A DNA stretch of 64,000 bases from Rhodoferax sp. OV413 (GTDB taxonomy: Bacteria > Pseudomonadota > Gammaproteobacteria > Burkholderiales > Burkholderiaceae_C). The notes beneath the pieces were generated by a model that saw only the letters and a program-made list of their open reading frames with translations, made no database searches and was not told the origin of the DNA. The stretch's first letter is position 1, and each line of letters opens with the position of its first letter. The stretch covers positions 1 through 64,000 of the forward strand of contig CAMAWD010000022.1 of NCBI GenBank assembly GCA_945861785.1, read 5' to 3'. Position numbers and translations under genes: made by a program. Shown piece after piece: positions 26,203-35,585 of this stretch.

Positions 26203-26268
26203 TCGCCTCGCTTGGCGCGACCACATTGCAGGCCTTTCCCTTAACCCACCACGATCAAGAGGCACGAA

Positions 26269-26655
26269 ATGGCGCGCACGGCAATCCAACCCGCCGACAT
26301 GGCAGATCCGCGGCCCCGTTATACCCATGGCTGGCGGGTCGGCAACACGGTGTACGTCGCCGGCCAGCTCGCGCTCGACCAGGACGGCAAGCTCGTCGGG
26401 CCGAACGACATCGGCGCCCAGACCCGTCGCGTCCTTGAGAACATGCGCCGCATTCTTGAGGCCGGAGGCGCCAGCCTTGACGACGTCGTGAAAATCACCG
26501 TCTTCGTCACCGACATACGGTACCGGGAAGCCTACGGCGTGGTGCGCCAGGAATTCTTCGGCGCCAACCCGCCCGCCAGTACCCTGGTGCAGATTGCCTG
26601 CCTCGCCATGCCGGGCGCATTGATAGAGATCGAAGGGGTCGCCGTGATCGACTGA
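26269..26655 (+). CDS. RidA/YjgF-family enamine/imine deaminase
   Basis: 128 residues, normal RidA length. The family pattern is clear: VGNTVYVAGQLALDQDG, QTRRVLENMRRILEAGGA, DVVKITVFVTDI, YGVVRQEFFG, and the C-terminal IEIEGVAVID. RidA proteins form trimers that hydrolyse reactive 2-aminoacrylate-type enamines or act on related ring-opening products. It starts 66 bp after dehydrogenase C and before an amidohydrolase stub, suggesting a link to amide or amine breakdown. The active-site Arg region could not be matched exactly to the archetype (PASTLVQIACL). Confidence 0.85.
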   Translation: MARTAIQPADMADPRPRYTHGWRVGNTVYVAGQLALDQDGKLVGPNDIGAQTRRVLENMRRILEAGGASLDDVVKITVFVTDIRYREAYGVVRQEFFGANPPASTLVQIACLAMPGALIEIEGVAVID

Positions 26656-26779
26656 TGTGCGTTCGGTGCCCGGTGGGGGCATGCCGCGCTGACAGGCCCC
26701 AGACGGTACGGCAACGTGCGCAGGCAACCCTGATTGCGAGTGGCCGGCAAAAGGGGTCAAGCTTGTGATCGCGGTCGAG

Positions 26780-26842
26780 TTCTACAACGGCACCGGTACC
26801 GTCGAAGATCGTGCCGTTGCGGATCAGCAAGTCAAAGTTCAT
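26780..26842 (-). pseudogene. N-terminal stub of a D-aminoacylase/amidohydrolase gene
   Basis: About 21 codons, MNFDLLIRNGTIFDGTGAVV, match the start of N-acyl-D-amino-acid deacylases and are close to the start of the complete copy at 32460 (MAVDLLLRNGTVLDGTGTG). The frame then loses similarity and no metal ligands follow. The gene has been truncated, leaving only its first 60 bases next to the GNAT gene. Confidence 0.65.
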
Positions 26843-26904
26843 CGATCAACCCGCCAACTTGGCAGAGTAACATTCGTGCATATACGAAACGTGAGACCAG
26901 CAGC

Positions 26905-27492
26905 ATGACCATGCCCGCAGAAGAGCCGCCGGTTATCAACTTTGCGGGCGAGAAGGTCGCGTTCGGCCCTTTGCGGCGCGACCTCATGCCGCTTTACCAG
27001 CGCTGGGTGAACGATTTCGAGGTCACCCGCACGCTCAATATCGGCGTGCGCCCCAAGACCTACGAGTCGCACGACGCCTGGTATGACGCCCTCACCCGCT
27101 CTGACGAGGTGCACTTCACCGTTTACGATAAGGCGAGCCTGCAGCCCATCGGCACCACCGAGCTCTACCGCATCAGCCATCTCCAGCAACGCTGCGAGTT
27201 CGGCCTGATGATCGGCGACAAGGCGCATTGGGGCCGCGGCTGCGGCATGGAGACGGCCATGCTGATGCTCGACTACGGCTTCAACGCGCTGAACCTCTAC
27301 ACCATCTTGCTGCGCGTCTTCAGCTACAACACCCGCGCCATCAAGGTGTACGAGCGTTGCGGCTTCAAGCTCATCGGCAACTGGCGCGGTGGCCATCGCG
27401 CCGGCGGCAAACCCTGCGATGTCATCTTCATGGACTGCATCGCCCCCGAGTTCAAGTCGCCTGTCATGCGTAAACTGCTGCTTGGGGACTGA
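26905..27492 (+). CDS. GNAT-family N-acetyltransferase (RimJ/RimL-like)
   Basis: 195 residues from the ATG at 26905; a second ATG two codons on is possible. The GNAT fold is visible: GPLRRDLMPLYQRWVND at the start, acetyl-CoA binding GDKAHWGRGCGMETAMLML, and NLYTILLRVFSYNTRAIKVY followed by ERCGFKLIGNWR. It transfers an acyl group to an amine, possibly an amino acid or peptide N-terminus. It lies between an amidohydrolase stub and the LysR/HyuAB cluster, so a role with acyl-amino acids is possible but unproven. Confidence 0.88.
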   Translation: MTMPAEEPPVINFAGEKVAFGPLRRDLMPLYQRWVNDFEVTRTLNIGVRPKTYESHDAWYDALTRSDEVHFTVYDKASLQPIGTTELYRISHLQQRCEFGLMIGDKAHWGRGCGMETAMLMLDYGFNALNLYTILLRVFSYNTRAIKVYERCGFKLIGNWRGGHRAGGKPCDVIFMDCIAPEFKSPVMRKLLLGD

Positions 27493-27638
27493 GCCAGCGA
27501 TCCGGCCCTCCGGAGCGAAGCGGCGACAACCGAAGTCAAACTGCTGCAATCCCGCCAGCGCCCTGCCTCGACGTGGAGGCCCGCAACAAACTCGTTGACA
27601 TGCTCAACCTGGTCAAACGCAATCGACAGGCGCTCAGT

Positions 27639-28559
27639 TCAGGGCGCAGCCACGGGTGCGAAGCGGACCAGGTCGCTATCACGCGCGAGCTCATGGATGA
27701 TCTGCGCCACCGCGCCCAGCCCGTGGCCGCGGGCGTCGCGCCGGTAGGCCACGGCCATCGAATAGCTCGGGATCCTGGGCGCCACCTTCAGGATCACGAG
27801 CCTGCGCGACTTGAGTTCGGCACGCAGAATCGAGACCGGCAGCAGGCTGATGCCCGCGCCCTCGCGCGCGAGCTGCGCCATGATGACCAGGCTGTTGCAG
27901 GTGTTGACGCGCAGGGGCTGCACGCCCGCTGCCGCGAACCAATGGGTGATGGCGGTGTACAGGTGCGACGGCGCGGGGTTGGTCAGGATGGGAAGGCTGG
28001 CGAAGTCCGCCGGACCGTAGGGACCCTTGGCGGACAGCAGTTTCGGTGAGGCGACCCACACCAGCCCCAGGTCGAGCAGCGGCTCGATCACTACCAGCGG
28101 TCCTGGCGCGGGCGCGGTCAGCACGGCAATGTCGATGTCGCCGGCATGCAGCGACTCGTTGAGCCGCACGCTGAAGTCGACCCGGATCTCGGCGCGCACC
28201 AGCGGAAAGCGCTGCTCGATGTGGCGCATCACCTCGGACAGGCAGGTCATGGCAAAGGTGTCGGCCACCCCGATGCGCACCGTGCCGCGCATCTGCACCC
28301 CGCCGCTGAAGCGGCCGTCGAGCTCCTCGCACACTGCCAACACCTGCTCGGCATGCGCCGCGATCTCGCGCCCCAGCGGCGTGGGCTTGGCGCGGTAGCT
28401 GTCGCGCAGGAAGAGCTTGCCGCCCACCACCGATTCCAGGTCGCGCATCCGTACCGAGATCGCCGGCTGCGTGACGTGCAGGTGCGTCGCGGCGGCCCGG
28501 AAGCTGCCCAGGCGCACGACCCACAGCAGGGCTTCGAGTTGGGCAAGGCTGAACCGCAT
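27639..28559 (-). CDS. LysR-family transcriptional regulator
   Basis: 306 residues. Winged helix-turn-helix at about residues 16-45 (SFRAAATHLHVTQPAISVRM), then the effector-binding domain (GTVRIGVADTFAMTCLSEVM...). It is divergent from hyuA with only 74 bp between the starts, the standard LysR arrangement, and very likely controls the HyuAB operon in response to its substrate or a product. Confidence 0.92.
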   Translation of the reverse strand: MRFSLAQLEALLWVVRLGSFRAAATHLHVTQPAISVRMRDLESVVGGKLFLRDSYRAKPTPLGREIAAHAEQVLAVCEELDGRFSGGVQMRGTVRIGVADTFAMTCLSEVMRHIEQRFPLVRAEIRVDFSVRLNESLHAGDIDIAVLTAPAPGPLVVIEPLLDLGLVWVASPKLLSAKGPYGPADFASLPILTNPAPSHLYTAITHWFAAAGVQPLRVNTCNSLVIMAQLAREGAGISLLPVSILRAELKSRRLVILKVAPRIPSYSMAVAYRRDARGHGLGAVAQIIHELARDSDLVRFAPVAAP

Positions 28560-28633
28560 GATTAAAATTGATTATCGATATCCCCAATAATCTTTCAATA
28601 TCTTTTTCGTGAGCGCGATTCCATCATACGTGG
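28560..28633. promoter_or_regulatory. LysR/hyuA divergent promoter
   Basis: 74 bp, markedly AT-rich against its surroundings. ATTG (28567-28570) and CAAT (28585-28588) form a spaced inverted repeat around ATCGATAT, a plausible LysR recognition site. Promoters for both genes must overlap here. Confidence 0.4.
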
Positions 28634-30718
28634 ATGAACCGTTATGTCCTGGGCTGCGATATCGGCGGCACCTTCACCGACGTCGTGCTGCGTGGCGGCG
28701 GTACCGTGCGCACGCTGAAGGTCCCGTCCACGCCCGACGATTACAGCCGCGCCATCCTGACCGCCGTGCGCGAGATTCGCGATACGCTGGGTGTGGACCC
28801 CGGCAGCATCGACGCGGTGGTCCACGCGACGACGGTGGCCACCAACACCATCCTCGAGCACAAGGGCGCCCGCACTGCGCTGGTCACCACCGAGGGTTTC
28901 CGCGATGTGCTCGAGATGCGCCGTCTGCGCATCCCGGTGATGTACGACCTGCAGTACGACAAGCCTGCGCCGCTGGTACCGCGCCGGCTGCGCTTCGAAC
29001 TGTCCGAGCGCCTGGGCGCCCAGGGCGAGGTGAAAAAGGCGCTGGACGAAGCGCAGGCTCGCGACATCGCCGACCAATTGCTGGAGGCTGGCGTGCAATC
29101 GGTGGCCATCTGCCTGCTGCACTCCTACGTGAACGCCGGGCATGAGCAGCGCACGGGAGAGATCATCCGCGAGCGCCTGGGGCCGGACGTGTATGTCAGC
29201 CTGTCCTCGGACATCCTGCCGGAGATCCGTGAGTACGAGCGCACCAGCACTGCGGTGGTCAACGCCTACATCGGCCCGATCGTGAAGCACTATGTGCGTT
29301 CGCTGTCCGCGCAGCTCAAGGCGGCCGGCATCGACGGCCCGCTGCACATCATGCAGTCCAATGGCGGCACCATGTCTGCTGCGGCGGCGGCCGAGAAGCC
29401 GGCCTTCTTGGTGGAGTCCGGTCCGGCGGCCGGGGTGATCGCCTGCGCCAGCATCGCGCGCTCGGCGGGTCTTGGCAACGTGATCTCGTTCGACATGGGC
29501 GGCACTACCGCCAAGGCGGCCATCGTCGAGAACGGCGAGCCGGCACGCACCACCGAATACGAGGTCGGCGCGGGCATCAATGTCAGCTCGAAGCTGGTCA
29601 AGGGCGGCGGCTACGCGATCAAACTGCCTTTCATCGACGTGTCGGAGATCGGCGCGGGCGGCGGCAGCATCGTGTCGATCGATGCCGCCGGCTCGATCAA
29701 GGTCGGCCCGCGCAGCGCCGGCGCGGTGCCCGGCCCGGTCTGCTACGACCTGGGCGGCACGGAGCCCACATTCACCGATGCCGCCGTCACGCTGGGCTAC
29801 CTGAACCCGGAGTACCTGGTGGGCGGCAAGGTACGCATACAGGCGCAGAAGTCGCGCGAGGTAATTCAGAGTCGCATCGCCGCGCCCCTGGGTCTGGGCC
29901 TGCTGGATGCCGCGCACGGCATCTACGCGATCGCGGTGGCCACCATGACGCGTGCGGTGAAAGCGGTGTCCACCTACCGTGGCCGCGACCCGCGGGACTT
30001 CGACCTGGTAGCTTTCGGCGGCAACGGGCCAGTGGTCGCGGTGGCGATCGCGCGCGCGCTGCAGATGCGCCGGGTGCTGATCCCTCCGGCGCCCGGTGTG
30101 TTCAGCGCGGCGGGGCTGCTGTTCTCGAACATCGAGCACAGCCAGCAGCGCTCGATCTTCCGACGCACGACCGAGCTGCCGGCGCAGCAACTCGAGGGCG
30201 CCTACGCGCAGCTCGAAGCCCATGTGCGCGCCGAGATGCGCAAGGAGGGCATGGACGACGCCCGCGTCACGGTGCGCCGCCTGGCCGACCTGCGTTACTC
30301 CGGTCAGGCCTTCGAGCTCACGGTGGCCGTGGCGCGCGACATTGATGTGGCGCATGTCGAAGCGGCGTTTCACGCCGAACATGCGCGTACCTATGGCCAC
30401 AGTTCCGAAGGCGATCCAGTGGACCTGATCAACATCCGGGTCGTGGCCTCGGCCGCGCCCGAGGGGCAGGAGGGGCTGTCAGATGGCCTGCGCGCCGTGG
30501 CCACGCTGTCTGGCGGCCGGTCGCGCCGGCAGGCCTTCTTCGGCGCGCCCCTGGGCCGGCTCGACACGCCGGTGATGGCCCGCTCCGACCTGGCGCAGGG
30601 GCCGGTGGACGGGCCGCTCATCATCGAGGAGTTCGACGCCACCTGCGTCGTGCCGCCCGGCGCGCGGGCGCAGCTCGACCTGCACGGCAACATCATGATC
30701 GAGGCAGGTGAAGCATGA
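28634..30718 (+). CDS. hyuA: Hydantoinase/oxoprolinase-family subunit A
   Basis: 694 residues, usual HyuA length. ASKHA-type ATP-binding motifs: GCDIGGTFTDVVL (7-19) and ISFDMGGTTAKAAIV near residue 286, plus HATTVATNTILEHKG near residue 64. HyuA with HyuB forms ATP-dependent enzymes that open cyclic amides (N-methylhydantoin, 5-oxoproline) or carboxylate ketones. The stop overlaps the hyuB start (ATGA). No acetone-carboxylase gamma subunit follows and amidohydrolases do, so a cyclic amide or imide is the better guess. The substrate is not determined. Confidence 0.92.
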   Translation: MNRYVLGCDIGGTFTDVVLRGGGTVRTLKVPSTPDDYSRAILTAVREIRDTLGVDPGSIDAVVHATTVATNTILEHKGARTALVTTEGFRDVLEMRRLRIPVMYDLQYDKPAPLVPRRLRFELSERLGAQGEVKKALDEAQARDIADQLLEAGVQSVAICLLHSYVNAGHEQRTGEIIRERLGPDVYVSLSSDILPEIREYERTSTAVVNAYIGPIVKHYVRSLSAQLKAAGIDGPLHIMQSNGGTMSAAAAAEKPAFLVESGPAAGVIACASIARSAGLGNVISFDMGGTTAKAAIVENGEPARTTEYEVGAGINVSSKLVKGGGYAIKLPFIDVSEIGAGGGSIVSIDAAGSIKVGPRSAGAVPGPVCYDLGGTEPTFTDAAVTLGYLNPEYLVGGKVRIQAQKSREVIQSRIAAPLGLGLLDAAHGIYAIAVATMTRAVKAVSTYRGRDPRDFDLVAFGGNGPVVAVAIARALQMRRVLIPPAPGVFSAAGLLFSNIEHSQQRSIFRRTTELPAQQLEGAYAQLEAHVRAEMRKEGMDDARVTVRRLADLRYSGQAFELTVAVARDIDVAHVEAAFHAEHARTYGHSSEGDPVDLINIRVVASAAPEGQEGLSDGLRAVATLSGGRSRRQAFFGAPLGRLDTPVMARSDLAQGPVDGPLIIEEFDATCVVPPGARAQLDLHGNIMIEAGEA

Positions 30719-32460
30719 GCCAACAACGCATCGACCCCATCACGCTCGAGATCCTCAAGAACGCGTTGTCCTCGGTGGCCGACGAGATGGCGCTGGTGCT
30801 CATGCGCAGCGCCTATTCGCCCGTGGTGCGCGACTCGATGGACTACTCCACCGCGCTGTGCGACCACGAGGGCGCGGTGATCGCCCAGGGTCTCACGCTG
30901 GCGGTGCAGCTTGGTGCCTTTCCCGACGCGATGCAGCACCTCAAGCAGAAGTTCGCCGGGCGCATGCAGCCGGGCGACATCTTCATCATGAACGACCCCT
31001 ATGGTGCGGGCGGGCAGCACCTGCCCGACATCTACGTCATCAAGCCCCTGTTCTGGGAGGGCGAGATCGAGGGCTACGCCTGCACCATGGCCCACCACTG
31101 CGACGTCGGCGGCATTGCGCCAGGCAGCATCGCCATCCATGCCACCGACATCTACCAGGAGGGCTTGCGCCTGCCCATGCTCAAGCTGTACGAGGCTGGT
31201 GTGGCCAATGGCACACTGTTCGAGATCATCGAGAAGAACACCCGCCAGCCGGTGCAAGTGCTGGGCGACCTGCGGGCCCAGCTCGCCGCGTGCACAGTGG
31301 CCGAGCGCAGCTTCGGCGACCTGCTCAAGCGCTACGGCGGGCGCGCCGTACGGCCTTACCTGGCGGCCATCATGAACCAGGCCGAGCGCCTTATGCGCGA
31401 GTTCATCCAGGGCATTCCCGATGGCGCCTACCGCTTCGAGGACTGGATCGACGGCCTGGGCGAAGCCCCAGAGCCGCTGAAGATCGCGGTCTGCGTGACC
31501 GTGCGCGGCGACGAGGTGGAGGTCGACTTCACCGGCACCTCGGCCCAGGTGCAGGGCGCCATCAACTGCCCGATGGCGATGGTGCGCTCCTGCTCCTACT
31601 GCGCGGTGCGCTGCATCACCAGCCCCGACATTCCCAATTGCGAAGGCTACATGCGCCCGCTGAAAGTCTTCGCGCCGGAGGGAACGATCCTCAACCCGGT
31701 TTTGCCCGCCGCCTGCGCCGCGCGCGGCGTGATGGGTTACCGGGTGTTCGACGCCATCATGGGTGCGCTGGCACAGGTGGTTCCCGATCGCGTGATCGCC
31801 GCCGGTGAAGGCGGCCCGACCCTGTTTGCAACCGGCGGCTACCACCGCGGCCGGCCCTTCGTGCTGACCGAGGTGATGGTCGGCACCTGGGGGGCGCGTG
31901 CCGGCAAGGACGGGGTGGAGGGCATCTCCAATCCGGCGGCCAACCTCTCCAACCAGCCGGTGGAACTCATCGAGGCGGAACTGCCGCTGGAGGTGGTGCG
32001 CTACGGCATGGAGCCGGACTCGGGTGGCGCAGGTGCCTTTCGCGGCGGACTGGCCTTCGTGCGCGAGTTCCGGCTGCTGGCCGACGAGGCCGTGTTCACG
32101 ACCCGCGCCGACCGGCGCGACCATGCGCCCTACGGCTTCGCGGGCGGGCACCCGGGTGGTGCCTCGCGCAACACTTTGATCGCCGCCAACGGCAGCGAGC
32201 GGGTGCTGCCCACCATGCCCATGGAAGCCGTGAAATGGAAGGCGGGCGATGTGTTCCGGCATGTGAGCGCCGGTGGAGGCGGCTGCGGCGATGCGCTCAA
32301 GCGCAGCCCGGCGCTGGTGCTGGCGGATGTGCTCGACCAGAAGGTCGGCCCGGTGGCGGCACGGGAGCTCTACGGGGTCGTGATCGAGCGCGGCAATTTG
32401 GATGAAGCGGCGACCGAAGTCTTGCGCGGCCAGATGCGCGCCCGGGCGGGGGCCGGCTGA
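30715..32460 (+). CDS. hyuB: Hydantoinase/oxoprolinase-family subunit B
   Basis: 581 residues, typical HyuB. Conserved segments: DPITLEILKNALSSVADEMA, YSPVVRDSMDYSTALCDHEG, FIMNDPYGAGGQHLPDIYVI, AHHCDVGG, and glycine-rich GGFRGG-like GAFRGGLAF near the end, with SAGGGGCGDAL. It binds metal and carries the substrate site, working with HyuA. The start overlaps hyuA and its stop shares a base with the next gene start (TGATG), so the three are strongly coupled. Confidence 0.92.
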   Translation: MSQQRIDPITLEILKNALSSVADEMALVLMRSAYSPVVRDSMDYSTALCDHEGAVIAQGLTLAVQLGAFPDAMQHLKQKFAGRMQPGDIFIMNDPYGAGGQHLPDIYVIKPLFWEGEIEGYACTMAHHCDVGGIAPGSIAIHATDIYQEGLRLPMLKLYEAGVANGTLFEIIEKNTRQPVQVLGDLRAQLAACTVAERSFGDLLKRYGGRAVRPYLAAIMNQAERLMREFIQGIPDGAYRFEDWIDGLGEAPEPLKIAVCVTVRGDEVEVDFTGTSAQVQGAINCPMAMVRSCSYCAVRCITSPDIPNCEGYMRPLKVFAPEGTILNPVLPAACAARGVMGYRVFDAIMGALAQVVPDRVIAAGEGGPTLFATGGYHRGRPFVLTEVMVGTWGARAGKDGVEGISNPAANLSNQPVELIEAELPLEVVRYGMEPDSGGAGAFRGGLAFVREFRLLADEAVFTTRADRRDHAPYGFAGGHPGGASRNTLIAANGSERVLPTMPMEAVKWKAGDVFRHVSAGGGGCGDALKRSPALVLADVLDQKVGPVAARELYGVVIERGNLDEAATEVLRGQMRARAGAG

Positions 32461-34043
32461 TGGCCGTCGACCTGCTGCTGCGCAACGGCACCGTGCTCGA
32501 CGGCACAGGCACCGGCGCTGCGCGGCAGGCCGACGTGGCTGTGCATGGCAACCGCGTGGTGCAGGTCGGCGACTGCCGGGGCGTGGAGGCGACCGAGTCG
32601 CTGGACGCCACGGGCCTGTATGTGGCGCCGGGCTTCATAGACATTCACAGCCATTCCGACTACACCTTGCTGGTGGACCCGCGCGCGGTCAGCGCCATTG
32701 CCCAGGGTGTGACGCTGGAGGTGATCGGCAATTGCGGCTTCGGCTGCGCACCGATCGTCCATCCGGAGCTGGCCAGCGGCAACATCTACGGCTTCAACAA
32801 CCAGGTGGCCCTGACCTGGAAGAGCGTCGGCCAGTACCTGGACCGGCTTCAGGCAGCCCAGCCTGCGGTCAACGTGATCAAGCTGGTTCCCAACGGTCAG
32901 CTGCGCCGCTCCACCGTGGGTGTGGCCGACCGGCCGGCCACGGCTGGCGAACTCGACACCATGAAGTCGCTGCTGGCGGAAGGCATGGACCAGGGCGGCT
33001 TCGGCTATTCGACCGGCCTGGAATACCCGGCCGAGCGCGGCGCGCCGGACGCCGAACTGGTGGCGCTGTGCAAGGTCGCGGCTCGGGCTGGCGGCCTGTA
33101 TGCCAGCCACACCCGCCGGCGCGACGACGGCGCGGTATCGGCCATCGATGAAGCCATCCGCGTCGGAGAGCAGGCGGGTGCAAAGATCCAGATCTCGCAC
33201 CTGCTGCCACGCAAGACGAACGCAGGAGAGGGACAGCAGGCCCTGGAACTCATTGACCGTGCCCGCCAGCGCGGGCTGGACATCGCCTTCGACATGCACA
33301 CCCGGCTCTATGGCACCACCTTCCTGGACACCATCGTGCCGCCCTGGGCCAGCGAGGAGGGCCCGTCAGCCCTGGCGCGGCACCTGGCCTCGGCCGAGAG
33401 CCGGCGACGCATGCGCGGCTACCAGAGCATCATCACCGGGGGCGGCTGGGACCGCATCGTGCTGCTGGACCACCCGAAGTTCCCGCAGTATTCGCGCCGC
33501 AGCTTCGGTGAGCTGGCCAGGGAATCCGGTGGCGATGCGTTCGACATCGCATGCGCGATCCTGGTTGCCGACATCGGCGCGCCGGCGCGTGCCATGGTCA
33601 TCATCCACGCCTACACGCCCGACCAGCAGGCCGAGATCTTCGGGCACGGCCTGTGCATGCCGGGCTCGGACGCGACCACCCTGGCCCCCGACGGGCCCCT
33701 GGCGGCTTCGGCCTTCCACGGTGCCTACAGCTGGGCCTCGTGGTACTTCCATTTCATGGTTCATGAGCGCAAACTGCTCAGCGCGGCGCAAGCGGTGCAC
33801 CGGCTGACCGGTTTTCCCGCGCAGACCCTGGGCCTGTCCGACCGCGGCCAGGTCAGGGAAGGCTTTTTTGCGGATCTGGCGGTGTTCGAGCCCGCAGGGT
33901 TCCGCGCGACCGCGACCACCTTTGAACCGAACCAGCTTGCACAGGGCATGCGCCACGTGGTGGTGAATGGCATCGTCACTCTGAAAGACGGACAGTTGAC
34001 GGGCGCCCGTGCTGGTGAAGTCATCCGTCGCAGACACACTTAA
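32460..34043 (+). CDS. N-acyl-D-amino-acid deacylase (D-aminoacylase)-family amidohydrolase
   Basis: 527 residues. Metal-binding H63 and H65 lie in IDIHSHSDYTLL, later ligands in KIQISHLLPRK, and the C-terminal GSDATTLAPDG with the catalytic-type Asp. Family members are Zn enzymes that hydrolyse N-acyl or N-carbamoyl D-amino acids, and some open cyclic ureides. Start overlaps the hyuB stop by one base. In this operon it would finish what HyuAB begins, releasing a free amino acid from the opened ring. A GAAGGAG site for the following TRAP gene lies just after its stop. Confidence 0.9.
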   Translation: MAVDLLLRNGTVLDGTGTGAARQADVAVHGNRVVQVGDCRGVEATESLDATGLYVAPGFIDIHSHSDYTLLVDPRAVSAIAQGVTLEVIGNCGFGCAPIVHPELASGNIYGFNNQVALTWKSVGQYLDRLQAAQPAVNVIKLVPNGQLRRSTVGVADRPATAGELDTMKSLLAEGMDQGGFGYSTGLEYPAERGAPDAELVALCKVAARAGGLYASHTRRRDDGAVSAIDEAIRVGEQAGAKIQISHLLPRKTNAGEGQQALELIDRARQRGLDIAFDMHTRLYGTTFLDTIVPPWASEEGPSALARHLASAESRRRMRGYQSIITGGGWDRIVLLDHPKFPQYSRRSFGELARESGGDAFDIACAILVADIGAPARAMVIIHAYTPDQQAEIFGHGLCMPGSDATTLAPDGPLAASAFHGAYSWASWYFHFMVHERKLLSAAQAVHRLTGFPAQTLGLSDRGQVREGFFADLAVFEPAGFRATATTFEPNQLAQGMRHVVVNGIVTLKDGQLTGARAGEVIRRRHT

Positions 34044-34058
34044 CCGAAGGAGAATGCT

Positions 34059-35060
34059 ATGTCGAGGATCAAGAGATGGGTAGTCGGGCTGATTGCCGCG
34101 TTTGGCGCGCTGGTGATCGGGTCAACCGGCGCTCTGGCGCAGGTCGTGCTGAAGCTGGGAACGGTAGATGGCCAGACCACCCATTCGGGGGTGGGCGTCG
34201 ACGCCTTTGCCGCCGAGGTGGCGCGGCTGTCGAACGGGCAGATGAAGATCGAGGTGTTCCATGCCGGCAAGCTTGGCGGCATTCCCGACCAGCAGAAGAA
34301 CGTGCTGCAGGGCTCGCAGGACTTGCACCTGTTGTACCCCGAATTCCTGACCGGCCTGATCGACGAGACCAAGATCATCTCGGCGCCCTACGTGTTCCGC
34401 GACCTGGACCACGCCCAGGCCTACCTGAAGAGCGACTTGTTCAAGCCGGGACTGGACAAGCTGCGCTCCATGGGCGGCATCATCCTGGACACCAGCTGGA
34501 GCTGGAAGCAGAAGGACCCGCGCGGCCTGATCTCGACCAAGCCGGTCCGGACACCCAAGGACCTGGAGGGCATGAAGCTGCGCATCTGGGAGTCCAAGAC
34601 CGCCATCGAGACCTGGCGCGGGCTGGGCGCCAACACCATCGTGGTGCCGCGCCCCGAGATGTACCTGGCATTCAAGCAGGGCATCATCGAAGGCGGGCCA
34701 GAGACCATCGGTGTCGCCTATGACGGCAAGAACGCCGAAATGGCCAAGTACTGGACCCGCACCGACGAGTACTACCAGATCGTGAACATCATGATGAACG
34801 AGAAGAAGTTCCAGAGCCTCACGGCGCAGCAGCGCGACATCCTGCAAAAGGCGGCGCTGGTGGGTGGCCAGGCCTACGCGGCCGAGTCCGAACGCGGCTT
34901 CACCGAAAAGAAGGCCAAGGCGATGAAGGACTTCGGCGTGACCATCCTCGAGCCGGACCTCGCACCCTGGCGCGAGCGCAGCGACAAGGTGATTGCCGTG
35001 CTGGAGAACGACGGCGTGATCCCCAAGGGTCTGGTCGCGAAGGCCAAGGCGATCAAGTGA
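34059..35060 (+). CDS. dctP: TRAP transporter periplasmic binding protein (DctP type)
   Basis: 333 residues with a signal peptide ending ALAQ near residue 28. The TRAP-binding fold is evident: LKLGTVDGQTTHSGVG, RLSNGQMKIEVFHAGKLGG, and DLEGMKLRIWESK, with the conserved Arg that binds the ligand carboxylate. The stop overlaps the next gene. Carboxylate binding suits an N-acyl or N-carbamoyl amino acid, or a cyclic-amide acid, as import substrate. Strong GAAGGAG site at 34046-34052. Confidence 0.92.
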   Translation: MSRIKRWVVGLIAAFGALVIGSTGALAQVVLKLGTVDGQTTHSGVGVDAFAAEVARLSNGQMKIEVFHAGKLGGIPDQQKNVLQGSQDLHLLYPEFLTGLIDETKIISAPYVFRDLDHAQAYLKSDLFKPGLDKLRSMGGIILDTSWSWKQKDPRGLISTKPVRTPKDLEGMKLRIWESKTAIETWRGLGANTIVVPRPEMYLAFKQGIIEGGPETIGVAYDGKNAEMAKYWTRTDEYYQIVNIMMNEKKFQSLTAQQRDILQKAALVGGQAYAAESERGFTEKKAKAMKDFGVTILEPDLAPWRERSDKVIAVLENDGVIPKGLVAKAKAIK

Positions 35061-35572
35061 ACCTGCGCGCCGCGGCACTGACCTACTTGCGCTGGTCGCG
35101 CGCCGCGGTGCTGGCGGTGGCGGTGCTGGTGCTCGCCACGATGGTAGCGATCAACAGCGCCGAGATCCTCCACCGGGTGACAGTCACACGCGGCCTTAAC
35201 TGGGTGCAGGAGTTGTCGGTCATCCTCGCGATGACGCTGTACTTCTTGACCTACACGCTGATCGCCAAGGACCGCGAATACATCCGCATCGAACTGGTCT
35301 CCACGCTGCTGCCAGCGCGCGGCCAGCGCGTGCTGGCGGTGTCCGTGCGCTTGATGGTGCTGGCTTTCCACCTGATGCTGGCCTGGTACGCCGTGCGCGC
35401 GGTGCAATTCAATGCTGCATTCGAGACCCCGGTGCTGTCCTGGCCCGAGTACGTGTTCTATCTGCCGCTGGCGCTGGGCTGCGCCGACATCGTCGTGACC
35501 GAGGCGATCTACCTGGCCTGGCAATTGCGGGGTGTCGAGGTCGAGGAACACCGCGCATCGATCCTCACCTGA
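35057..35572 (+). CDS. dctQ: TRAP transporter small permease (DctQ type)
   Basis: 171 residues, GTG start inside the dctP stop. Four membrane segments with the typical middle W-x-Q-E-L motif (GLNWVQELSVILAMTLYFLT), where Trp-Gln-Glu is the family signature. It links the binding protein and the large permease. Confidence 0.9.
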   Translation: MNLRAAALTYLRWSRAAVLAVAVLVLATMVAINSAEILHRVTVTRGLNWVQELSVILAMTLYFLTYTLIAKDREYIRIELVSTLLPARGQRVLAVSVRLMVLAFHLMLAWYAVRAVQFNAAFETPVLSWPEYVFYLPLALGCADIVVTEAIYLAWQLRGVEVEEHRASILT

Positions 35573-35585
35573 GACATTCCACGCC

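Noticed and set aside
28595-32262. Two ~600-residue - strand frames opposite hyuA and hyuB
   Set aside because: Their translations are His/Ala/Gly-rich shadows; the + strand carries unmistakable HyuA and HyuB motifs.
28634-32460. HyuAB as acetone carboxylase beta/alpha subunits
   Set aside because: No gamma subunit follows, and the next genes are an aminoacylase and other hydrolases, which fit cyclic-amide opening better.
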